Below are positions 1-9,315 of a stretch of DNA of 64,000 nt, in pieces. The stretch lies in NCBI RefSeq assembly GCF_004027225.2, contig NC_044302.2, positions 37,980,949 through 38,044,948 on the forward strand, in the 5' to 3' direction. The DNA is from Strigops habroptila. Taxonomy: Eukaryota; Chordata; Aves; Psittaciformes; Psittacidae. Both the position numbers and the translations under genes were made by a program. Under the pieces are notes generated by a model. That model was not told the origin of the DNA, did not search any database, and saw nothing but the letters and a program-made list of their open reading frames with translations. Each line of letters starts with the position of its first letter. The first letter of the stretch is position 1.

Positions 1-2045
1 TGCTGATTGACTGTCCTCACCCCAACTGCAACAAAAAGTACAAGCACATTAATGGACTACGATACCATCAGGCTCACGCACATTTAGACCCAGAAAACAA
101 ACTGGAGTTTGAGCCTGACAGTGAAGACAAAATTTCAGACTGCGAGGAAGCACTGACTAATGTGGCCCTAGAATGCAGTGAGCCAAGCACAAATTTGCCA
201 GGCTTTGATCCACTGAAAGCACCGACATCTCCTTCCTCCATCACTACCCCAGGGACCCCCAAGGGAAAAAGGGAACTGACCGGCAATGGCCCTGGTTCAG
301 TTATCAGTTCCAAAACTGGCAAGAATTCTGGCAAAAAGAAAGGTCTTAACAGTGAACTGAACAGCCTTCCGGTAATTTCTAATATGGCAGCCACACTGGA
401 TAATTGCTCGGTAGTTGATGGAAGCTTGCAAACTGAAATGCCAAAACTGGAGGCTGAAGGGTTAATTGACAAGAAGAGTTTGGGTGATAAAGGCAAGAAA
501 GCAAACAATTGCAAAGTGGATAAAAACCTTTCCAAACTGAAAACAGCCAGGCCTATTGCCCCAGCGCCAGCACCGACTCCTCCTCAATTGATAGCTATAC
601 CTACTACAGCCTTTACAACCACCACCACGGGGACAATACCGGGACTGCCCTCTCTTACAACTACTATTGTGCAGCCTACACCAAAGAGCCCTCCGCTAAA
701 ACCTATTCAACCAAAGCCCACAATTATGGGAGAGCCAAGCACTGTAAACCCAGCTCTCACATCACTCAAAGACAAAAAGAAAAAGGAGAAGCGAAAGCTG
801 AAGGACAAAGAAAGCAAAGAGATGGGAAGCCCCAAGATGGATTCTAAGCTGGGAAAGCTGGAGGATTCAAAAGGGTCTGGGAAAGACTTAACTGGACATT
901 TTTTAAAGGACCATCTCAACAAGAATGAAGTGCTACCTAATGGACTGTCAGAGTCTCAAGAGAGCAGGATGGCAAGTATCAAGGCTGAAGCTGATAAGGT
1001 TTACACGTTCACAGACAATGCGCCCAGCCCTTCCATAGGGAGTGCCTCCAGGATGGAATGCAGCACTTTGGTGAATGGACAATCTGCCATGGCGCCACTG
1101 CACGTGTTAACACAAAACGGTGCAGATAGCACTGCCACTAAAACCAACAGCCCCGCTTACTCAGATATTTCTGATGCAGCTGATGATGGTGGCTCTGACA
1201 GCAGGTCAGAGGGCATGAGGTCAAAGGCCAGCTCTCCGTCGGATATTATTTCTAATAAGGATGGTGTTGTAAAAGGACATTCTTCAACCACAGCACAACC
1301 GGCTCAAGCAAAAGAGTCCCATTCTCCCTATTACCATGGCTACGATCCGTATTATTCCCCAAGTTACATGCACTCTGGACAGGTCAATGCCCAGGCAGCT
1401 GGGAACAGCAGTACCCCACAGGGACTGAAAATCAAAAAGGAGGCTGAGGAAGAGGCTGAAAAGAAAGAGAAGGCAGAACTGTCAGATGCCAAGAAAAGCG
1501 AAAGCACTTCCTCTAATTTGCAGCCACAACATCAGTCAGTGATAACTCAAAGACACCCTGCACTTGCTCAGTCACTTTATTATGGACAGTATGCCTATGG
1601 GCTCTATATGGACCAAAAGTCCTTAATGGCCTCTAACCCTGCTTACAGGCAGCAGTACGAAAAATACTATGAGGACCAGAGACTAGCAGAACAGAAAATG
1701 GCGCAAACTGGGAGGGACTGTGAAAGAAAGAATGATCCCACTTTGAAGGAGATTGGGAAGGATGACAACAAGCAGAAGAATATTCCATCTGCCACTATTT
1801 CAAAGGCCCCTTCAACTCCAGAGTCCAGCAAAAATAACACTAAAATAGGGTCATCAGTACCTAACAAAGGTGAGGAGACAAGTAAATCACAGATCCTTTC
1901 CAATCACCAGCAGCAGCTTCAAGCTGACAGCTTCAAAGCCAAACAAATGGAAAACCACCAGCTTATAAAGGAGGCTGTGGAGATGAAATCTGTTATGGAC
2001 TCCATGAAGCAAACGGGAGTAGATCCAACTACAAGATTTAAACAG
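1..2045 (+). CDS. ZNF608: ZNF608 large exon: C2H2 finger and disordered middle region
   Basis: The reading frame is open from base 3 and continues off the left edge, so the exon or gene starts upstream. It opens in the C-X4-C-X12-H-X4-H finger (codons at 12-83). A disordered region rich in Ser, Thr, Pro and Lys follows. The basic run at about 750-825 looks like a nuclear localisation signal. IKAE (978-989) and IKKE (1431-1442) fit the SUMO consensus. A Tyr-rich block (about 1318-1380) and a Gln/Glu/Lys helix-like block (about 1640-2030) close the exon. The exon ends after the CAG codon 2043-2045, in phase 0, before the donor GTGAGA. Reading through the donor reaches a TGA at 2094-2096, which adds 16 residues. 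Confidence 0.93.
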
Positions 2046-5000
2046 GTGAGATCACAGGAAAGGCAACAAGAATGTCTTGATTTAACCCTAAGTTGAGGTT
2101 TTGTCCCTGAATCTGCTATGTTCTTCTACCCTTGCAGCCAAAAAAGCTCCACCATCCTTTTTTCATAGTACTGCAATCTGTGAACAGACCAATAGACCTT
2201 TCACTTGAGCTGTTTGAAAAGGAAAAAAAACAATTTTGCAAGGTGGTGAAAGAACCCAAGCTTAAGACCTGAATAGACTATTTTAAATTACATGCATGAA
2301 TAAAACAGAATTAGATTTCTCTTTTAGATGTAAATTGTAAGCAATTTGCTTAGTTCAGAAATGTGAAATTTCAAGCAAAATAAGCGCCTTTCATTGTGAG
2401 GGGACTTAAAGTAGATTTGAAAGGTGGTTTGAAGTGGTTTTTTTTTTTTTAAATGACAGTTGGCATCTACTGAAGATGGGTGAACTGGTTCTTTGAAGAG
2501 TTGGCTTGAAGCTCAGCTCTTCATCTTAACCCAAGGTGACCTTTTTGAAGCAGTTAAGTTCCCCATCTCTCCTCAACCAACCTCAAGCCCCTACAGACCT
2601 ACATAATGGATGAAATCCTCTGTCCATTGAAGTCAGTGATAGTTTTGCCATTGACTTCAGTGGAACCAGAATTTCATCCAGTGGCTTCATGCTGACCTTC
2701 CTAGATGTCACATTGCCTTCATTTGAGGCAATACGACCATCTGCGTGCTCTGAACCTGAGCCTCAGTGCTTGATGCTTTCATGTTCCGGTGTACAGTACA
2801 TCGCAGACTTCACCATTAGGGACCTGTTAAGGAGGTGGGATGGTACAACCTCAAGTAGGAGAAGATTTCTGCTGATTCTAATGGGTATTTGAACCAGACC
2901 GCCTAAGTGTCCAGTGTGTGCTTATGTTTCTGTTGCATGTGCCATAAATCAGAGACAGTGTTTACAATTAGCTCTTGCATATCCTGTATTGAAAAAAAAA
3001 AAAAAAAAAAAAAGTCTTCCTGTTACAGCTCAGTACTGATTTGGTGTAGAATTGTAAAAGAACTCACCTACTTAATTCTAGAACACGTTTATAAACTGGT
3101 CTATGTAATATATTATGCAAAAATATGTTTATGATACCCTGTACATGTTCTTTAAACCACGTGGTCCTGATCCTGTAAAAACTTATTCATGTGTAATTTT
3201 ACAAACTTGGAATAAGACTGTGAGCTGAAGAAGTCTGCCTTAATATATGACTTCCACTGATCCCTGAATGTTTTTAATATCAGAGGCAGCATTAGCATCT
3301 TTCCAGCTAGATCAGTTTTTCAGGTTCATTGTTTCAGGTAATCTCAGTGTTTTGGCATATCATTAGCCAGCTTTAATTTTGTGGTTCACAGATATTTTTT
3401 TCTCTCTAGTGGGAAGATCTCTCTATGGGCTTTAATTAAAATATTTTATGAATAGTGTGGTCTCAGAACTTTGATACAATGCATATGTACTTATATGTAG
3501 TTAAAGGCATGAAGAAGGATATAAGATGAAGCAATTGAATTAAATTTTGATAATTGTCTCTTGCTCCTTCATGGGAATATTGGTTTGACTTTGAGCTCAA
3601 GGCACTCCGTAGCAAGCAAAACTTTCCTCTGTGTAGCAGGGATACGTTAGTAAAACAGCTATTAAAAAACCATTAGCTGAAGTAGGGGAAATATCAATAA
3701 TGATCTTATTCCAACATCTAAGTTCAGAACAAAATTGCTTTTTCTCCTCCATATTAGGATCCAGATTCACGAACATGGCATCATTATGTCTATCAGCCCA
3801 AATACCTTGATCAGCAAAAATCTGAAGAACTTGATCGTGAAAAAAAGTTAAAAGAAGACAGCCCTAGAAAAACACCTAACAAGGAAAGTTCCCTGCCTAA
3901 CCTTCCTGTCTCATTAGCAAGCATTAAAGAGGAGCCTAAAGAGGTCAAGCGTTCTGATTCTCAATCAGTGGATGAGAGCAAGATAAAAAACGATGATCGA
4001 AAGACTCCTGTAAATTGGAAGGACTCTCGGGGTGCTAGAGTAGCAGTTTCCTCCCCAATGAGTCAGCATCAGTCCTATATCCAGTACTTGCATGCTTATC
4101 CTTATCCACAGATGTACGATCCCAACCATCCAGCCTACCGCGCAGTCTCTCCTGTCCTAATGCACAGCTATCCTGGTACGTATTCTGAAATTTGCCTTGC
4201 ATGCCAGTTAAGATGTACACCCTCAAACTGCAGTAAAGCCTGCATTTTAATATTTCTGTTAGTAGCTAGGGTAAATTAGAAGCTTCATGGGTGACATTTG
4301 TTTTGCTTGTGCTTCCACTAAGGAAAGTTCTGTAGATGAAACTGTTTAATACAAGATGTTCCTTTTATGAACTGTCACAGTTCCCAGCTACAGTTTTCTC
4401 AACCCTTGACAGCCTGCTATTGCTGTAAGACTGACAGATAGTTTATTGCCTGTAAAAATATTCTAAGCACTTACTGTCAGAACCATTATAGTTACTATTC
4501 CTTTCACTTAAAGAGGACCCATAAACGTCTGAAACGGCTATCAGCTCAACCCTCTTTATAACCTCCATTCATCAGGGTAAATTAGGTGAAGAAATTGAAG
4601 AGCAAAGATGCTGTTTGATAGTCATGTGATCCATTTTTGATGTCATTCTCTATCCTGGCATCCCCTCCTCCCACCTTGATATAACCAATATGTAAAACCA
4701 GTAACTCGATGTGGTATTTATTGTTTACCTGCAGGGGCCTATCTCTCTCCAGGATTTCATTATCCAGTTTATGGGAAGATGTCAGGGAGAGAAGAGGTGG
4801 AGAAAGTCAATACCAGTCCAAGCATCAATGCAAAATCAACCACTGAGTCCAAAGCACTGGATTTGCTCCAGCAGCATGCCAACCAATATCGCAGCAAGTC
4901 CCCTGTTGTAAGGCTTCATCTGTTGTTACTGAAGAGTGGTACATATGGGAAGGGATAGAGAACATAATTTTAAGAAGCACACAATCTGGCATCAAGCTCT

Positions 5001-8000
5001 GAGTGCATGATTCTTCTTTATAGTACAGCTTAAAATAAAAGCAATTTATAGTCAGGGTGCTTCTGTGGCATAAACTGGAAGTGACACATAGAATACAGTT
5101 CTGTGCTCAGAATCTTTCTATCTTGAATGGACTCGTACAGAATCATAGATTCAGAGATACCTCCTGGTGCAGTTTATTGCAGTTAAACAGGAAGCTTCTG
5201 TTTAGAAACAGATAATGAAATGAGAAGTTGGGCTGTGGGATTTGGTAATATCCCCTCAATATATTTGCCAAGAAGCTGCATCTTCCACATAGCAGACTAC
5301 CAGCCCCTATTTCTGAAGATTTTCATCCTGGAGTAAATACTATTATTTTACTTTCAGATAAGCTGGTGCTAGTTTTAATTGTGAGCAAGTCACTGACTCT
5401 GATTCTTTTTATAAAAGGGCTTTCTTGCTATTCAGGCAGGCTCGATCCCCAGAGTGCATTAGAGGGCTGAGGATTCATTTATGTCAGCTTTCAGTGGCTC
5501 AACTCGGTTGTTCCTGCATTGGCAAGTCAGCCAAGCATCAGGGAGCCCAAAACTAGAAGTCATCATGGTGGCTTCAGGCTGCAGTCTGTTGCGTCAAAAT
5601 CACTGTGCCTTGGAAAATCTTTCATTAGCCAGATACACCAGCTTTAGATTAGAATCAAATGCAAATAATCCAGCAGAGAAGATACTTATTCAGAAAAGAT
5701 CAGCTTCATCATATGAATCCATAAGGTTGATGCCAGGTAATGGCAAGTGTGGTTTAATTGTTGTTTTATCCCTTCTAAATCCTCACATGAGTTTTCTTAC
5801 ACTTTCTTTTACAAGCCTGTGGAAAAATCAGCAGCTGAGCGTGAACGGGAAGCAGAAAGGGAACGAGACCGTCATTCTCCTTTTAGCCAGCGGCATCTCC
5901 ATACGCACCATCACACACATGTTGGAATGGGTTACCCCCTTATACCTGGACAGTATGACCCATTTCAAGGTGAGCAGAAGATTTCCAGTGGTGGGATTAG
6001 CTTGCCTCATCAAGTTGTTACCTTGACATTGGAAATCATGCCAATGTGAAGCATTTTGGATAGAGAGCCCCTTGTTAATCAGAAGTGCTTCACATTTGGG
6101 AAGAAGGCTTGAAAATTCACAGCATTGACTAACGGCAAATGAATAGCCTTATGCCTGAAGAATACCAAGTTTTGTTTCCAAAACTGAGTGTTGAGAGCAT
6201 TATTAAAGATGCACCAGTTAGTCTGTCATTCATGTGAATGTTTTGATTCGTACTTTAAACTGACATTAACTGGCTGAAAGGCAGTAAAAAAACCAAACCA
6301 AACAACCCACTTTTTGTATAATTACGGTTGTGTAAGCAATGGAAGAAGTGTAGCAAAGACAAAGGCTTTTTATACTGAACATATTTTATGTACAATGCAT
6401 TGCAGTCACAAGGCTTTCAGCTTGTTATAATTCCACCATCTGAAAGAGGGCTCTTTGTATTTTGGCAAATGCAGTGCACAAAGTTGCAGTCAGGGAAAAA
6501 GTAGCACAGTAAGATACGATTCATTCTCTCTAGGTTTTATACCAGTCTTTGACTGTTTTTCTCTAGCTCTGGACTCTAGCTGAATTAAAGAGAGATTTCC
6601 TCCCATGCAGCAAAGTACATGCTATCACAATTGGTGGCTAAATGACATTAATTCATTATGTTCACTTGGTGCCTCAGCGGTTATTTTTCCTGTGTAAAAA
6701 TCTTGACATTTCTCAGTTTGATTCAGTGATTCCATATGCCTTTTGGATGCATTATGCTTGTTCAGTAGGAAAACTGTAAAAATGGTAAGTTATTATGAAA
6801 GTATTGTATTCTGAGCAGCTGGCATGTCGTTTCTATAGTTCACTGTGACTTTTGATTCTTGTTGTTTCCTGGTACCTATTATTTCTGCTGAGCTTCCTAT
6901 TCAGGAACTCACACAAACCACTTAGCATCATGCAGTGCAGTACTTGGAAAGGAATACAATAAGTAGCAATGCTGTATTTTCTTGTAAAATATATATCAAA
7001 GAAAATTCAGTTTACTGTATGAAGTCATATTTATCATACTGGGCAGACTGCGTTACAGCTGTTGCCTGAAATATTTGCCATTTATGTAGTGTTAAAACCC
7101 CACCATTTTCTGATGGTGGGGTTTTTTGTTCATTTGCCTTAAGAGATGATTCCTAACACTTCTCTGAGCACGAAAATCCATTAAAACCAGAAGTACTTCA
7201 ATGTTCCTTCATTTCTTCTTTCTCTCAGGATTGACCTCTGCTGCCCTCGTTGCCACTCAACAGGTGGCTGCGCAGGCATCTGCATCCGGTATGTTTCCTG
7301 CACAAAGAAGGTAAATAGCCAGTAAATCTCACATTATATATCTTTGCCAGATATAGAAAGGAAGAAGCAAATCATAAATTTTGTAGCCTGATAGTCTGCA
7401 GTATAACACAGTTTTTAAAGGTGAAGAAAAACCTGGGACTTTGAATTAATTGTAGTTCTATTTTCTTTAAGGTGAACACTTTGTCCTTAGTTGTAGCCTT
7501 TAACTGTGATGTAGATCATTAACAAGGAACAAGTAGTCTGTCTTCTGAGATTTTCCACAGACTATGTTTTAAGGATTGGTATTAACATAAAACAAATTAT
7601 TATGAAATATAATTTAAAATGCAAATTTTTTATTAGAGGGGTTTAAAGTTCATGTTCAGTTAGATCCATGTACTACCAGGAAAACTTACAATTTTATCTA
7701 TCCTGCAAGTCTGCCTGGTTTGCTGATTTTGCTTTCAGAGAAGTTTGCTTGGGAGTCCATTAGAGGTGACATCATATTTAAGTTACATGCCCATTCCACA
7801 CATTTGCCTTTAAGTTATTTACTAGGTTTTCAGTAGAATTTACTATTCCAACCAACCATCTTCAAGAGCAAACAGACTCTTCTGTATTATAATGATCCCA
7901 TATTGAGTGAAAAGGCCAAGGTATCCTTAACATAGGGCTTCTTTCATCACTGCCATGTTAAGCCTGAGCCTAGTATATTTCATGGTTATGACTGTCTTTC

Positions 8001-8307
8001 TGAAAGCTGACTCTGAAAACAAGCGAGTGTGTGAGGCTTGTAGCTAGAATTATTTGAGTGAGAAAGGTTTGCAGCCCTGGGAGAGCTGATGGTGTCAGAA
8101 CTCAGAAGATAAATTCTGGCACAAGTTACTCGTTAGTATGTTGTTCCTGGCAGGGGAGGGATGAGGACATGGCTTGCTGCCTTTCCTTCTTGGGATTGAG
8201 AGTACTGTACAGATTTCATTTTGTGATGTATCCAAGGCACAGAAAAAAAACTAGGAGGAATGGATACTGCATACTAAAACATTCTTTTTTCTCTTTTCAG
8301 AGAATGA
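1..8307 (+). CDS. ZNF608: ZNF608, 3' part of gene (six joined exon segments)
   Basis: Seen: six segments, 1-2045, 3758-4175, 4735-4907, 5816-5969, 7229-7310 and 8301-8307, join in frame with GT donors and AG acceptors. They encode about 958 residues, and the N-terminal part lies upstream of the window. The visible part starts inside a single C2H2 finger (Cys4, Cys9, His22, His27, counting the codon at 3-5 as 1). A long, low-complexity tail follows: Pro/Thr-rich (about 183-240), Lys-rich NLS-like (about 250-274), acidic Ser/Asp (about 386-405), then Tyr-rich and His-rich segments, with three SUMO-type motifs (IKAE, IKKE, IKEE). The tail matches ZNF608 rather than its paralogue ZNF609, as remembered, and the empty flank fits ZNF608. 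Known: the family is related to Drosophila scribbler, a nuclear corepressor; mouse Zfp608 was reported to repress Rag1/Rag2 in thymocytes. Full-length human protein is about 1,500 residues, so about two thirds is here. No break is seen. Confidence 0.93.
2299..2304 (+). promoter_or_regulatory. AATAAA inside ZNF608 intron, possible intronic poly(A) signal
   Basis: An exact AATAAA lies 203 bases after the read-through stop at 2094-2096. T-rich sequence with GT steps follows at about 2313-2340. The hexamer is seen directly; its use as a poly(A) site is inference, since AATAAA occurs by chance often in AT-rich introns. Confidence 0.35.
2608..2679. repeat. Compound 72-bp palindrome, likely ancient interspersed repeat
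   Basis: Outer arms GGATGAAAT (2608-2616) and ATTTCATCC (2671-2679) are perfect reverse complements. Inner arms 2625-2638 and 2649-2662 pair at 12 of 14 positions, with two G-T wobbles. Spacers are symmetric: 8 bases on each side and a 10-base loop. The right inner arm, with its ATTGACTTCA core, resembles old palindromic repeats of amniote genomes. The family name is not certain. A diverged relative lies at about 56583-56630. Confidence 0.6.
2992..3013. repeat. Poly-A run in intron
   Basis: An uninterrupted run of about 22 A residues. No processed pseudogene or SINE body is visible upstream of it. Confidence 0.85.
3758..4175 (+). CDS. ZNF608: ZNF608 coding exon (418 bp)
   Basis: The exon starts after the acceptor ATATTAG and ends before the donor GTACGT. 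It enters in phase 0 and leaves one base of a split Gly codon. It encodes 139 full codons: a charged Lys/Glu-rich stretch with the SUMO-type motif IKEE (3923-3934), then a Tyr/Pro/His-rich segment with the pattern [16 protein letters not shown]. The sequence is very close to the ZNF608 C-terminal region as remembered. Length 418 is 3n+1, consistent with the next exon supplying two bases. Confidence 0.93.
4176..4734 (+). other. ZNF608: ZNF608 intron (phase 1)
   Basis: A 559-bp intron from GTACGT to TTTACCTGCAG. Apart from the splice signals, I see nothing in it. Confidence 0.85.
4735..4907 (+). CDS. ZNF608: ZNF608 coding exon (173 bp)
   Basis: The exon begins with GG, completing the split Gly codon, and carries 57 full codons to GTT at 4905-4907, before the donor GTAAGG. 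It encodes a Tyr/Gly/Pro segment ([14 protein letters not shown]) followed by a Ser/Thr/Lys-rich stretch and a Leu/Gln helix-like block. The frame and residues agree with ZNF608. The last residue before the junction is Val, where I remember Ala in mammals. Confidence 0.92.
4908..5815 (+). other. ZNF608: ZNF608 intron (phase 0)
   Basis: A 908-bp intron from GTAAGG to a pyrimidine-rich tract ending ACAAG. A short stretch near 5138-5170 faintly recalls a CR1 tail, but it is too short to call. Confidence 0.85.
5816..5969 (+). CDS. ZNF608: ZNF608 coding exon (154 bp), basic and His-rich
   Basis: The exon starts with CCT GTG GAA in phase 0 and ends with the first base of a split Gly codon, before the donor GTGAGC. 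It encodes an alternating Arg/Glu block ([13 protein letters not shown]) and then a histidine-rich segment ([16 protein letters not shown]). Both are characteristic of the ZNF608 C terminus. An overlapping longer frame from 5481 lies mostly in the intron and is not coding. Confidence 0.93.
5970..7228 (+). other. ZNF608: ZNF608 intron (phase 1)
   Basis: A 1,259-bp intron from GTGAGC to TTCTTTCTCTCAG. It holds a perfect 13-bp hairpin at 7094-7125, 103 bases upstream of the next exon. No other gene is seen. Confidence 0.85.
7094..7125. repeat. Perfect 13-bp hairpin in ZNF608 intron
   Basis: Left arm AAAACCCCACCAT (7094-7106) pairs without mismatch with ATGGTGGGGTTTT (7113-7125) around a six-base loop. 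It resembles a bacterial terminator in shape only. In this intron it might affect RNA folding near the acceptor at 7228, which is inference. Confidence 0.85.
7229..7310 (+). CDS. ZNF608: ZNF608 penultimate coding exon (82 bp)
   Basis: The exon starts with GA, completing Gly, and encodes an Ala/Val/Gln-rich segment ([15 protein letters not shown]) followed by GMFPAQR. It ends with AG, the first two bases of an Arg codon, before the donor GTAAAT. Without splicing the frame reads AGG TAA, so it stops at once after Arg-Arg. With splicing it continues Arg-Arg-Glu-stop, as I remember for mammalian ZNF608. Confidence 0.9.
7311..8300 (+). other. ZNF608: ZNF608 last intron (phase 2)
   Basis: A 990-bp intron from GTAAAT to TTTTTTCTCTTTTCAG. 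Its first bases supply an immediate in-frame stop (7312-7314) if it is retained. Nothing else is seen. Confidence 0.82.
8301..8307 (+). CDS. ZNF608: ZNF608 last coding segment, Glu and stop
   Basis: After a strong acceptor, A completes the Arg codon, GAA encodes Glu and TGA (8305-8307) ends the protein. The exon therefore adds one full residue and carries the 3' UTR. The Arg-Arg-Glu end agrees with mammalian ZNF608 as remembered. Confidence 0.88.
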
Positions 8308-8489
8308 TGAGTTTGGAAATGTACATTGTCATGTGACTGGATCACATGAGGAAGCGCTTTATTACAGACATCAGTTCCATGGTGTTAATTTGAAATGCCT
8401 TAATGGCAGGCAAAAACCAGTCATTTCATTTTTGTAAATTGCAGATTTTATCACAGAGTAACAAATGTTGCTGTAATTAGACTTCTGTT

Positions 8490-8552
8490 TATATATATAT
8501 ATATATGCGTATATATATATACATATACATATATATATAAAAATATATATAT
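8490..8552. repeat. TA dinucleotide tract in 3' UTR
   Basis: Alternating T and A with a few G and C interruptions (GCG at about 8507, single C near 8522 and 8528). Its length probably varies between individuals. Confidence 0.85.
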
Positions 8553-8745
8553 TCTTTACTTTTTTTGTATCAGTACCAAGGCTCGCACACAGGGTCTGCT
8601 GCTAAGTTGCGAACCACACAGTAAAAGGAGATATGTATTTGTCATGTTTAGAAAGCGTTAACCACAAAAGGCTGTTCGTTTCTTTTCTTCTTCCTTCTTT
8701 TTTTTCTCTCTTTTTTTTTTTTTCTTTTTTCCTTTTCTTTCCAAT

Positions 8746-8755
8746 TGTAAATAAA
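8746..8755 (+). promoter_or_regulatory. Pumilio motif overlapping a proximal poly(A) signal
   Basis: TGTAAATA (8746-8753) fits the Pumilio consensus TGTANATA, and AATAAA (8750-8755) overlaps it by four bases. Both motifs are seen; binding and use are inference. Confidence 0.5.
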
Positions 8756-8985
8756 TAATGTTATGTATCAGTGTGCCTGAACCTTGCATACCCTTCTGGT
8801 ATTTCCCACAAGCTCTCAGAGAGGCTAACTGTGATGACACTTTGGTACAATGTAGATGTCTATTTGGTGGCTCCTATTAAGATGCATCAGTGTAAAATGT
8901 TATATTCACTGTTTCATTGTAATTGTGTATTGTGAAAAATATACCTTTGGAAGGCATGGGGATTCTAGTACCACAAAAACTGTGT

Positions 8986-8993
8986 TGTATATA
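8986..8993 (+). promoter_or_regulatory. Second Pumilio-type motif in 3' UTR
   Basis: TGTATATA matches the consensus TGTANATA exactly. In AT-rich sequence such an octamer can arise by chance. Confidence 0.4.
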
Positions 8994-9289
8994 ATGTATA
9001 GATTTTAAATGGAGATAATGAGCATCTGTGAATAATGAAATGTCTTTTTTGATAATCTTGAATGGTGGATAACCTAATAGCCTGCATACCAGAAGACACC
9101 TGTGATTGTTCTATTACTTGAATAGTCCTGCAGTCTTTTTTTTAATGTTTACAATTACCCAGTTTTAGAAGAGAGACTTTAATGCCATTGCCTGGTTACT
9201 TGTTTTATGCTGTAATCTAGTTTATTTTATGTAAAGCATATATTGGATGCTTTCATTTTTATACCTGCCTTAAACAATTTGGCAATCAG

Positions 9290-9299
9290 AATAAATAAA
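9290..9299 (+). promoter_or_regulatory. Distal poly(A) signals of ZNF608 (two overlapping AATAAA)
   Basis: AATAAA occurs at 9290-9295 and again at 9294-9299. GT-rich sequence (GAGGTTGGTTTTATACTTTAG) suited to the downstream element begins at about 9303. This is the most likely end of the transcript, about 1 kb after the stop. Confidence 0.75.
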
Positions 9300-9315
9300 A
9301 AAGAGGTTGGTTTTA

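Larger units (their letters stand above)
2046..3757 (+). other. ZNF608: ZNF608 intron (phase 0)
   Basis: The intron begins GTGAGA and ends in a pyrimidine tract followed by ATATTAG. It contains an in-frame stop at 2094-2096, an AATAAA at 2299-2304, a compound palindrome at 2608-2679 and a poly-A run at about 2992-3013. No other gene is seen in it. Confidence 0.85.
8308..9315 (+). other. ZNF608: ZNF608 3' UTR
   Basis: About 1 kb of AT-rich sequence from the stop codon to just beyond the paired AATAAA at 9290-9299. The right border is approximate. It contains a TA dinucleotide tract (8490-8552), a T-rich run (about 8693-8740), an early AATAAA (8750-8755) and two Pumilio-type octamers (8746-8753 and 8986-8993). 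Confidence 0.8.

Noticed and set aside
2992..3013. Processed pseudogene tail
   Set aside because: There is a poly-A run but no mRNA-like body upstream and no target-site duplication.
5138..5170. CR1 tail remnant in ZNF608 intron
   Set aside because: The resemblance (GAATCATAGATTC) covers only about 20 bases and no CR1 body follows.
5481..6026. 181-codon open frame overlapping the 5816-5969 exon
   Set aside because: It is mostly intronic and runs in a different frame from the real exon.
7094..7125. Rho-independent terminator
   Set aside because: The shape fits, but the window is eukaryotic and the hairpin lies inside an intron of an active-looking gene.
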